Below are positions 33,799 to 43,508 of a DNA stretch of 60,000 nt, piece after piece (positions within the stretch are counted from its first letter, which is position 1; the number at the start of each line of letters is the position of its first letter). Under the pieces are notes generated by a model. The model had not been told where the DNA came from and did no database searches. It saw only the letters and a program-made list of their open reading frames with translations. The stretch is from NCBI GenBank assembly GCA_030704615.1, contig CM060734.1:28290042-28350041 (forward strand). The letters are read 5' to 3'. The stretch is from Takakia lepidozioides (Eukaryota > Streptophyta > Takakiopsida > Takakiales > Takakiaceae). Both the position numbers and the translations under genes were made by a program.

Positions 33799-36750
33799 AG
33801 ACGGTGACCCCATTCCGAGGGAGAAGCAAGCGTCGAAGAACACTTTATTTCACATCAAAGAAGCAAAGGGCACGCGCTAAGGAGAGGATGAGGAAGGCGA
33901 GACGGGAACTTAGAATGGGAGAAGAAACATTCGGCGTAGAGGAAGACGAAGGGCAAAACAGGATTCTGCAACCGCAGTGTGGAGAGGAAGGTCTTGAAGT
34001 GATCCCGGAGGCGACCGATGAGCAACCTCCAATAGAAGGGGGGGAGGACGAGGAAGTGAGCTGGGCTCGGGAGGAAGCACAGCGAGTAGAGAAACAGGTC
34101 TTCAAAGAGCAGGGAGAACAAACGGACGCGGAAACGATGCCGTCTGCCCTTGTTTCGCACCATCGGGACCTCCTTGGAAGCATGCTACCTCCAGACGAAA
34201 TGGAAAGATTGAATGCGTCAGGAGCATCATCAAGTGCAAAGAAGAAACCGGAGGTGGCTATGAACTCTCTTTCTCTCTCTCTGATTCTTTCTGGTTCTTG
34301 CTAAGCATTGAGGTCGACATCAACCTTGCGTCAATGCAAGGTTGAAGTCGACCTCCCAAGTGTATATATTGGGCATCAAAACAGTGCAAATGCTGTTCTA
34401 CAATCAAGCTAGACAGACATGGATGCTTGCGACGCATCATCAAGTTCGAAGAAGAAGAAGAGACAGCAATCTCCTTTTCCTGTAGCTTTTGTGTTTGTTC
34501 AACACCGATCCGAGAGCTCGCAATCAACCTTGCGTCAACGCAAGGTTGATGCCTACCTCCATGGTGTATGATAGAACTTCTAGTGAAATGAACAGATGCC
34601 GCACATGAATCAACATTGCGTTGACGCAAGGCTGGTTTTGATGATTTTTTTGTTCAATGGAGGCGTCCGATCTCTCATATCCTGAAATGTAAGGTAGGGA
34701 AAGTTGATTAGTTGAAGCTCCCAAAAGAACCCTGCGTCAACGCAAAGCATTTTTTTGCTTGAAAAGTCTTTCCTGTATGCTTTTCAGTCTAAACTACATC
34801 CCCATCAATCAACCTTGCGTCAAAGCAATGTTGATCCATGGGTGCTCAATCTGTCACTCACAGATAATTCATTTTGTGCAGAGGAAAAGAAAAAGGAAAT
34901 CCGAGGGGGAAGATTTGGCCGCGTCAGAAGGTGAAGGTGAGGAAGATGCATTGGAGGGAAACTATGAAGACAAGGCCGAGGAGATAATTGGTGGGCAAAA
35001 AGTGAACTCGTCGAAGGTGATTCTGTCGATGGAGGTTTCGGGCGGAAACCTGGTCATTCCGCTATGCAGGATGATCTCCATGCCCGCTGTTCGACCGCTA
35101 GGCCCAGGTAAAACCACCTGCAGGAGTATGTGTACACCTTCTACATGATCCGGTCAATGCACACTACTCGTGTTAGATGGTATCCTGTAGCTGATGCCTT
35201 GTATTAGTTTTAGACACTCTTAGGCTCATATGCCTTCATACGGCTTTGAGGAATGATATAACGAAGTTGAAGAACGACTTTGTTCACGGCTATGTCAAGG
35301 GATCAGCAGTATTCTACGTATCCACTATGAACACGAAAGGAGAGGAGTGTCTTGTAACAGAGGACATTGAGCAAGGTTGGGATGCATGCTGGCGGGATGT
35401 AAACAGGGAGTTCGAGTTCAAGCTGTCCAAAAAGGCCTCCACAAAAGCATTCATGGGAAAGATGTTTTTTGTCTGGGATGGGAACCACAGACTGCTTGCC
35501 TGGATGGATTACATTTCAAGCTTGCACTCGGACGACATCGAATGGCAATGGAGCGTGGTTTCCATGGTTCTCGATCACAAAGGACGTGTCACGCAGCTCT
35601 TGACAGCCATGCACGACATAAACAAGTAAGTTTCCAACTTTGTGTCTGTTACTTGTTTCGACAATTTGAAATCATCTTATGAGTTGAAGGTTTTTCCAGG
35701 TCCAATGAAACATCACATGTGACGACCAATCTGTGCCACACTCTATTCCGCATCCAGAAGGTAGGGCTGATGCCACTGGAGTCATTCACGAACGTGCTCA
35801 GTCCTCAGCAGATGAAGAGGTGTGCTGAGAAGAAGACAAGCACATGGTACAGCTTGACAAGGGAGGCTTTTCTTGAGTACATGTACACTGTAAGTTTTTT
35901 GACACCTTTTGCCTGTTAATACTGCAAATTTTGTGATGAAATTGCAGTATTTGATTCTTTTTACCTGTTATGTATGCAGCAATAAATAGCAGAAACTGGA
36001 TTGAAGGCGAAAGCAGAGTATATGATTCCCACACAGAAGAGCACGGTCTGCAACTGGGCTTGAGGACATGATGAAGTTCGAGATGAAAAATCAAAGGAAG
36101 AACCTCATGAGTGCAATCGACAAACAGATCCGGATAGCAGACCCAGGTCTTGGCACGGAATTTCTGGAACAGGTGAAAGCACACTATGATAAGTATGGCT
36201 CCAAGCCAGAAATGACTCAAGAGAAACTACATCGCCTTTCCATTTCAATGGTGGACAATGCAACCAAAATCAGGTGGTTGGAGATATGGAATTCGGATCC
36301 TCTTGAGAGACACGAACATGTTCCCAACTCCAGAGAGGGACCCGAAGACACAAGCAATAAGAGTTGTTAGCGACCACACATTCGACCAGTGGCTACACAA
36401 AGCCACATTCTGGAGCCAGGTAAGGTTTGAACCAAACCATTTTCAGACATTTTTGATGCTCCGTAACCTCTCGAAAATTCTTACGAGCTTTCTTGTTGCA
36501 GTTAGAAAAACGTGCAGTGGCTGCACTTGCTGAGTCGATGGCAGACTACAAAATCCAGATGGCTTGCCCCCGGATCACACTGGAGGCCTATATCAGGAGA
36601 TGGAAGCTCGCTGTCTGGAACAATGCTTCTTCAGGGAGTTTGAGAAAGAGAAAGGAATCTCCAGGTCTTACGAATTCAAAAACCAGTACAACAGCGAGCA
36701 AGCAATGAAGCGAGTGTTGTACAGGTGTGACCTCCTTGAATCAAAATTGG
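33799..36750 (+). pseudogene. ParB-like half of the MULE-borne methyltransferase gene
   Basis: Exons: 33799-34253 (SKRRRTLYFTSKKQRARAKE, basic then acidic), 34882-35107 (RKRKRKSEGEDL; IPLCRMISMPAVRP), 35251-35625 (DITKLKNDFVHGY; DGNHRLLAWMDYIS near 35477; VVSMVLDHKGRVTQLLTAMH), 35700-35889 (HTLFRIQKVGLM; REAFLEYMYT), 35980-36420 and 36503 onward. The position of IPLCRMISMP about 130 residues before GNHRLLAW resembles ParB N-terminal domains, where such motifs shape the nuclease/CTPase fold. This is inferred, not proven. Problems: phase mismatch at the second intron, CAA-TAA stop at 35980-35985, frame changes near 36050, 36300 and 36600. Locus A keeps the same exons, with no intron between the IPLCRM and DITKL blocks. 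Confidence 0.6.
34318..34837. repeat. Intronic palindromes, family B, first group
   Basis: Five copies near 34319, 34523, 34612, 34731 and 34809 in the first intron. Arms are AACCTTGCGT and ACGCAAGGTT with CA or TG in the centre, often extended by ATC at the left and GAT at the right. The centre in both orientations (CA and TG) means the same site occurs on either strand. The surrounding intron sequence is not repeated. Confidence 0.9.
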
Positions 36751-36854
36751 TGCTTGAAGGGCATGTTTCTGCAATCTTGTGTCGTTCTTTCCATAAGGAA
36801 TTGCGAATTTGCAGTGCTTTGCGAGATCTCTGAGGGCTCTGCATGTGCAGTCGA

Positions 36855-37392
36855 GCAACATTGCGTTAACGCAATGTTGTTTCCCATTGTCCTGGTTTCA
36901 CTTACCTATACCTGGGTATCCCATAATGCCGTTTTTCTGAATGTGAAAGGGATAAACTGACTGGAAAATCAGCCTTGCGTCAACGCAAGGTTGATGAAGT
37001 GTCAGGCTATGTAGCTTTTCCTGTGGTTTTGGGCAGTTCAAATCCAGTTCCAATGCTGCCAAGATGAACATAAGTCTGTTTTGAGTCGGTTTGAAATGCT
37101 ATTTTCAACTTTAACTGTACCAACAAACAGACTTGCGTTGACGCAAGGTTGTTTGGCGGTATGGATTGCTGGAAATTTCCCGTAGCCATCCACCTATTTC
37201 AATACAATTGTAGGAAACTTATGATTATCAGATACCATTGACATGTGTTTCAACACTCTCAACCCTAAAACAACCTTGCGTTGAAGCAATGTTGAATTGC
37301 GCTTCTCATTCGTTGTCTCTATCAATACAACATTATCATTTGGTGTTCCCCATTTCTGCTAGAATGAACATTGCGTCAACGCAAGGTTAATT
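36855..37392. repeat. Intronic palindromes, family B, second group
   Basis: Five further copies near 36857, 36970, 37130, 37271 and 37367 in the intron before the methyltransferase exons, with the same 10-bp arms and 2-bp centre. The flanks are unrelated to one another. Confidence 0.9.
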
Positions 37393-37513
37393 CGGGATTT
37401 CAAAAGTAGAATTCTCAGTGTTGCATTCCTGCATTTCAATATCTTTTTCCGGATGTGTGTTCTCTTTCGTTTTCTGATCGAATGACTGTCTGGGTTTTTT
37501 GTATGTGATTCAG

Positions 37514-39573
37514 GTATATGTATCATATCCTCATACCGGGAAAGTACCTTAGCGATGACCCAGACTTCATCTATTCATGGGCTGACCCCTCCAATGACAA
37601 GACAATGTACACGGTTGGTATTGCCAAAGACTGGAGCAGGGCGCACTTCCGAGACTGTGGGTGGTACCTCAACCTGCCAAAACAGGACACCCCATTCGAT
37701 GAAGTTGTTTTGAGAAACCTGAACGACAATGCCGCAGCGATTGCCCCATTGGCTGAGAAAGACATCCAGGACAGAATCATTTCGGCTCTGGCTGCAAAAG
37801 AGCCCGAGAAAACTGCTACTCCAAAACGAAAGGGGAAGGTTGTCGGGGATCCGAAGGGGAAGGGGAAAAGTGCAGCTCCGCAAGGACAGGGACCGTCAGA
37901 GGTTCCTGAAAGACAGCCTTCTCCCGCAAGGAGGGATAGGAGAACTTCAAAGTCCAGGGAGCAAGTTTTCGAGGCGAGAGAACATCCCTCCAGGGTTTTG
38001 GGCCAGTTCAATCGTAAGGTGCTGAATGAAAGTTTTCTTTCAATGATGGAGTCGAGGAAGTCCACATTCAAAGGGGTGCCCTCGAAATCGTGGGACATGC
38101 TTGTTTCGTTCCTCACTCAGGTGAAAACTTATGTCTAAACTGTTGTATGAATAATTGTGTTTGGCAGCTTGTTGTGGCTTGTCCAGGGGATTGATCTCCT
38201 GTTAGATTTGGATTGGGCTTCTTACACTGTCTCATGTTTTTGGCTGTAGGTCACAAAAAGTCCGGAATGTGTGAATGGAGTTCAACAGGCATACGCGACT
38301 GACCTTGTGGTGCTGGACATTCCTGACGGTTTTCCTGTCCCTGATGTGTTTCCTTCCAATTCGACCCCGACTTGGAACAAATCGGATTCTCGTTACTGGC
38401 AGTGGGCTTTCTCGTTCAGCAACAAGTTCCTTTCGGACTCGGGGGCTCTTCTTCTCATGCAGTCAAAGGACATGTCGGCTCGAAGAACTCTTTTCAGCTA
38501 CATGAAAGCTTCCGGGTTTCGTGTCATCAAAACTTGGACATGCATCAATACTCTGCCTCTTACGAAGGGCGAGTTCCCGGGGCAGAAAGTGAGTTGGTTC
38601 CTTTCAATTGATGTTTCGTGGTTTTCCGGTAAATCAAAATGGTGGGTTATGTCTTCTGTCTCATTCTGTCTTCGTGATTAATGACAGACACGAGTGTTCG
38701 AAGCTTTGTGCCTGGTGAGGCGGACGGACACTCTTCCTGCTGGTGTTGCTGAGTTTCAGTTGAGGGACCTTGCAGCTCACATTGACCCCACCTGCGAGCC
38801 TGTGGAGGATGATGTTATCTTCAATTACGTCGACTCGGGTCGGACTATGAAAAGGTCGAATGGTGTCCCTTGGAGAGGTGCACGGGAGAAATCTCCAGCT
38901 TTCATGCAGACTTTGGTGGAGACATGCAGCCGTCATGGTGGACGAGTGGTTGACTTGTCTATGGGCACAGGTGGGGCCCTTCACATTGTGTTTGACATAT
39001 GGGCAGTGACCTTAGGGAAACCCTGTTTTTATTTCTCGTTCTTCTTGGATTTGCAGGAGCATGTTTTCATGCTTGCAAGAGCGCCGGAAGGCACTTCTTC
39101 GGCATGGAAGCTGATACGGAGCTCTTCTCAAGCGAGCTTCGTCAGCTTGAGTCGGGCACTACTTCTGCCCCATCCACAGAGGGACTTCTAGAGGAGCCCG
39201 AAGCGCCTGACGAGGATCTGGACGTGGACTCCGATTTTGAGTGTGAGTAAGTTCTTGTGTAGTCGTGCAAAATATGTTGCATTTCCTTGTGTCGTTCCCA
39301 TTCGAGAAATAGTGGCTTTCGTTGTCTATATCTGGATGTTAACATCTACCACCATTCCTCTTCTTGCTTTGCAGAGTTCAGCACCAGTCATCGAATCAGC
39401 AGACGCCTTTCGGTTTCCAAGGATACTACATGTCCCCGAGCCCCCCTAGATCCAACCGCTTGCCGGTTTACGCGGAAGCTTGCGCACGGTATTATCCGAA
39501 CAAACACTGTACTCGCATCTCCATGAAGGTCGAGGAAAAAAAAAACGTCATGGATGTGCTGCTGTATTCATAG
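37514..39573 (+). CDS. Amino-type DNA methyltransferase half of the MULE-borne gene
   Basis: Five exons, 37514-38120, 38250-38588, 38688-38970, 39057-39246 and 39375-39573, keep phase at every junction and give about 538 open residues to a TAG stop. First comes a unique domain (SDDPDFIYSWADPSNDKTMY; VGIAKDWSRAHFRDCGWYL), then a Lys/Pro/Ser-rich linker, then a methyltransferase-like fold. The motif IV position is DLVVLDIPDGF (38301-38333, where DPPY is usual), followed by FLSDSGALLLM and KASGFRVIKTW. Motif I comes last, split by an intron: KSPAFMQTLVE, VVDLSMGTGGACFHACKSAG, FFGMEAD (compare DPFMGTG ... FIGIE). Motif IV before motif I is the beta-class order of N4-cytosine/N6-adenine enzymes. 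The altered catalytic box leaves activity open. The gene lies head to head with the transposase. Confidence 0.72.
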
Positions 39574-39974
39574 ATGATATTGCTGTACACTCTGGAAGTG
39601 GTTCCTCTGAAACCTCCAATATTTCTTTAGGTTCAAGTACCGAGGCTCAATAAATTGTATTTTGGTTTTGCTTCCATCTCCAAACTATTTTTCAAGTTCT
39701 TTGCGCATTCCCGTAAGTACAGTTGGGGATTGCCTAAAATAGGTCTTCGGATTGCGGAATTGAAAAATGATTGTGTGTTGGAATGAATGTACTGCTTTGC
39801 CCAAAAAAAATGTTTGCTTTTAATATTCAGTTCTCTAGTGGACGATCTCCTCATTCCAAAGTCATGACCTCAATCATAATTCATCCGCAAACCTGCCATT
39901 GTTCTCGGCCACAAAGAATATTCATGTGGGGGCCTTGAAGAGGGATAAAAAATTAGGACATAGGCGACAGCTGA
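39574..39974. other. 3' flank of the methyltransferase gene
   Basis: AT-rich, with AATAAATTG near 39650 as a possible polyadenylation region. No other supported gene before the terminal repeat. Confidence 0.4.
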
Positions 39975-40076
39975 TCCGCGGTAATAGGGGGGGTAAGCAC
40001 GGAATTACGGCCTGAACACGTGGAAGCTTGCTGATGTGGCGTGAGCCTAGCCAGGCTCACGCGGCCAGGCTCACGC
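39975..40076. repeat. MULE B right terminal repeat
   Basis: Reverse complement begins GCGTGAGCCTGGCCGCGTGA and reaches CCTATTACCGCGGA at 39988-39975, matching the left repeat in motif order though shorter (about 102 bp). The true outer border could lie a few bases further right. Confidence 0.7.
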
Positions 40077-41492
40077 GCAAGCATTCCCCCTTTCCAACCA
40101 AGTTCATATTGTGGACCAGGTACATAAAGTGGGTAAAGGAGGCCTTTCCATCAGGAGGTGCACAGTTTGAGCTGCTGCCATTGTTGGAGGCATGCATGCA
40201 CACACACCTTTCAAGCATATGAACGCTACAAATCTGATGTGCGGTATCTGCGACTTTGGGTGCAATATGTGAGTTCTTTCTCAAACTATCATTTCCTCTT
40301 CCCCCCTAAGTTTGGTCAATTTCAACGTGGACCGGAGTTCTCTTTGAAAAGCTATAGCAAGTGGCCTTCTTTGGAATCATTCAGTTAGCCACAACAGTCT
40401 TGAATATAGTCTAGTCTGATGCCAGAAATGACTGTAAATTTCTGCATCATTGTATATCCTGATCAAAATATGACTCATATAATATGAGATAGAGGACAAC
40501 TTAACAAGGGGGCAGCGAGGCTTCTAGCTACATAGATATTAGCACTTTTGTCCTCTAATCCAGCCTTTAGTGAATTTCACTGCATATCTATGTTGTCATG
40601 CAGACAAATTGTTGTACGGATCCAAGGGACATCTTTTTAGACTCATCCCTAATTTGCATGTTGAATTCTGCACTTAGCTCGTTGGGTGGATAGTAGAGAC
40701 GAGGAGAAGTTTTGGGATGGATATTTTTCCGACCCCAGTCAATGGTGGGACAATCGAGGCAAAATGATGAATGGTTGTTGGATTGCAGAGAACAACAATA
40801 ACATCGTGGACAGCTATCTGCAAGGAAGCTCAAAGGCAGAAACCAATTTGGTTTGCAGAGATAAGTTCAACTACTAGTAAAAGACTGGAGCAATTGTATT
40901 GGCCCACATCCTGCTCGTCTCTCATTACCCTCCCCTTTTTTACCCACCTTTTGTTCTCGAACAAATCTAGGATGTCATTGTTAGCTGCTAGCAGCAAGAC
41001 AAGGATGTATGCATGAATTGTTCAGAGGCAGGGATAGAGTGTGGGTCCAGATCATCCAAGGAAGGGGGGATGTCAAACAGCTATAGAGTGTGGGTCCAAA
41101 TTTATCCAAGAGGCTGGATACCACAAGATTACTTATGATTCCCTGTGGATCTATAGGTACAAGAAAGTTGCATGGGTAGATGGTCAACTAGAAGCAGCTC
41201 AGCGGCATAAGCATAGTTGATAAAATCTGCAGATACCATGACCATGACCACAGCATCTAAAGGATGATCAAGGGAGGGAATCCACAATGCCTCTTTTGGG
41301 ACTTCTAGGCATGTGAAGATGCTTTGAGAGGCAGGTAGCATGATTGAGGCTCTACAGATTTTAAAGAGTCAAACTTCATAATCGGCGTGCCAATGAAGGC
41401 AGTCGGTCAGTTTCAGCTATAAGTAAGACTTTCGGTTTTCCTTTCAAAGTATATTATGTTTACAGTGCTATAGTACTCTCTAACTTTTTCAT
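40077..41492. other. Unassigned spacer
   Basis: No ORF with recognisable content. Short ORFs at 40686-40877 and 40771-41016 look random. Confidence 0.4.
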
Positions 41493-41518
41493 ATGCAATT
41501 CATGAGGATTCATTGCTC

Positions 41519-41810
41519 GGCATTGCTGACTGTGGGTATCGGATTGCAGTTCCAGGTTGGTGAGAAATTGATTATGTTCGACCCTTGTGCGCCAAAACGC
41601 AAGGCAGGCGTGGGACACATTGTTGAATGCATCAATGATGAGTGGCTAGGGAACAGTGTGCTAGACGGATACTATGTTGTGGACGTGACTGGGGTTCATG
41701 CAGGAGATGTTCCATTGCCATACCCCAACCACGAAGTGACTCCTCCACACTTGAAGCTCAGTGACACTTTGAAAAGTAGCACTCAGTGGTCTGCAAAATT
41801 CCTTAGGTAA
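41519..41810 (+). other. Possible orphan exon, unrecognised
   Basis: After a pyrimidine-poor but acceptor-like ATTGCAG, an open segment reads FQVGEKLIMFDPCAPKRKAG, then YYVVDVTGVHAGDVPLPYP, ending WSAKFLR with a stop or donor (AGGTAATT). The composition and pattern look protein-like, loosely like the C-terminal strand-rich part of plant CACTA transposases, but this is not firm. No partner exons were found. Confidence 0.3.
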
Positions 41811-42500
41811 TTGCATAGTATGGTTGTCTCTAGGATTTCACCTTTTGCGGCTTCTCTTGAATGACTCTACTTTCAGTAGCAGATTCAATCCGCCCTGGGT
41901 TTCTGGTTGTGCCCTTTTGACAATATGGCAATGAAAATCTTATTTTTGAATTCGCCGAGCCTGTTAGCTTACACCTGTGCATGCAAGTGTTGTTTTGCTT
42001 TGGCTACTGTGGGTGTGTATATTGTGTATGTATTCAAGCATATATATCTGTATGTATATTTGGGCTATATTTATGTATATATAATTCAAAAATACTTGCA
42101 TGGTTAATGTCAATTGTATCACACCTCCCAACATGTATACAATGTCACATAAACGTCGAATACATGACAGCATATTTTACAGACAAATTGTGAATAGTTT
42201 CACACTACATGACTCCTAAGATGTAATATCGTCCACATTGATGTGGAACATCAACCGCACGTGTCATGCTTCAATCAGGACACCCGCTCAACTCTGCCGC
42301 TTGACACGCGTCAAATTACGTGGCAATCACACGTGGGAATCAGTGTCGTCAGAGTGTGGTATGGCTTATCCCACACCTGGCCATGTCAGTGGCCATGTCA
42401 CATGTGAGAAATGCATATGGCTTTTATCACAACGCCATTTTGAAGCTATGTGGAACCACACAGGGAGGAATCAAACAGGGTTGTGTTATGTTTGTGTTAT
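41811..42500. other. AT-rich spacer
   Basis: TATATA-rich low-complexity sequence at 42000-42090. Nothing else is supported. Confidence 0.4.
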
Positions 42501-42595
42501 GTGTATGTCGTGCACCTAAGCATCGTGCCACAATATACATCACTGTCCAAACACACTTCCTAGCATATAATCCTAGAAAGCTATGCCACAATCGC
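42501..42595. repeat. Direct repeat of 43271-43362
   Basis: About 90 bp reading GTCGTGCACCTAAGCAT ... TCCTAGAAAGCTATGCCACAA recurs at 43271-43362 with few changes. The pair brackets the PHD fragment and may be the ends of a small insertion or remnants of LTR/UTR sequence. Confidence 0.7.
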
Positions 42596-42847
42596 CCCCC
42601 TAGCTGGTGATTAGGTCCCTCTAACACCGGATAGCTGACAAGTATCCATCCTAAGAAGATCATAGCTTGGTCTTCAACCGCACAAGTCCCAATATCCAAA
42701 GTCGATAGATCAAGAGGCCGCGTTCAAAAGTAGCCCCATCATTAGTCATTTTCCTGCAATCCATGGCTTTCAGTTGGGTGTCCATGGCATTGAACTCCCT
42801 CTAGCCAGATCTTGGATCACTTGTCAATCTCACCATTGTCATGCCCA
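42596..42847. other. Non-coding stretch downstream of PHD fragment
   Basis: No ORF on the minus strand after the PHD stop. Probably 3' untranslated retroelement sequence. Confidence 0.4.
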
Positions 42848-43327
42848 CTACCTCTGTCCAAGGCATCGTGGACACAACTATTCTCCGCTAGGAACCTCCT
42901 CAAGTGGCGGTGTTAAGCATCCCATGTGCCACCCCTTTGAGCATTTGTCACACACCAACATGGTTGTGGCACCACCAGCATGGCCACATAGCATGCAACG
43001 CAACCCTGCAGGTACGACTGCAAGGTTGGGATCTATCCTCCCATCTACACGTGGAAGGTGACATGGCGCACAATTGCACACATGGTCCTTCCATACCATG
43101 CCATCTCAACCCTCCAAAATCAACACTCCTGAAGGCAACACCTCCCTGACCCTTAGAATCACACGTCCTGTTGTGACATCCAAGGTCGTAGGCGCTGTCA
43201 GCTGTAGATACACATAGTCCCCAGGGTGGAAACGTCGAACCTCTGGCCGATACCCTCCTCCATGTATAGTGGCATATGTCGTGCACCTAAGCATCATGCC
43301 ACAACATACATCGCTATCCAACCACAC
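42848..43327 (-). pseudogene. pol: Gypsy integrase tail with PHD finger
   Basis: Minus strand: YATIHGGGYRPEVRRFHPGDY, VYLQLTAPTTLDVTTGRVIL and VLILEG, the post-integrase region of a gypsy polyprotein. A PHD zinc finger follows: CMLCGHAGG...CDKCSKGWHMGCLTPPLEEVPSG, then LCPRC, in the C4HC3 pattern. Two in-frame stops interrupt one continuous frame, at 43108-43106 (a probable Arg codon CGA changed to TGA) and at 42880-42878 (the conserved Trp of the PHD, TGG changed to TAG). PHD fingers read histone tails, so in the intact element this would tie integration to chromatin state. The sequence upstream is joined to an LTR fragment instead of the integrase core. The preceding integrase segment of the same family appears at 53736-54106. 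Confidence 0.85.
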
Positions 43328-43365
43328 TTCCTAGCATATAGTCCTAGAAAGCCACGCCACAATGA

Positions 43366-43508
43366 TATGGAAATGGTGAAAAGAGGTGAACCCACTCTAT
43401 CACGTTATATAAGTCAAGCCAATGGCACCTTTGCTAAAGGACTCCACCATACAGACCCCACCCACTCTCCATCTCAAGTACTAGAGTTATGGCGGCGAGA
43501 GAGGCCTC
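43366..43508 (-). repeat. LTR fragment fused to the methyltransferase ORF
   Basis: About 140 bp nearly identical to 54305-54447 (inverted). It supplies the last 23 codons of the methyltransferase ORF and so marks an abrupt recombination or insertion junction at 43508/43509. Confidence 0.82.

Larger units (their letters stand above)
29009..40076. mobile_element. Full-length Mutator-like element, locus B (about 11.1 kb)
   Basis: Bounded by inverted terminal repeats (29009-29170 and 39975-40076) that both start GCGTGAGCC and end inward at CCTATAACCGTGGA or CCTATTACCGCGGA. Inside are two divergent genes: a MULE/SWIM transposase (minus, 33094-29650) and a ParB-like plus amino-methyltransferase gene (plus, 33799-39573). 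Two palindrome arrays of one family lie near the left end and in the introns. A 9-bp target duplication was looked for and not seen. Locus A carries the same gene pair in the same divergent arrangement, so the pair travels as a unit. Confidence 0.78.

Noticed and set aside
37514-39573. MT-A70 type RNA methyltransferase
   Set aside because: MT-A70 proteins have their own conserved order and a DPPW box. Here the FxGxG-like motif comes at the C-terminal end next to FFGMEAD, which fits beta-class DNA enzymes better.
29009-40076. 9-bp target duplication for the MULE
   Set aside because: The 9 bp outside the two GCGTGAGCC borders (gacgctacc and gcaagcatt) do not match, and small shifts did not help. 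The outer border may be misplaced or the flanks rearranged.
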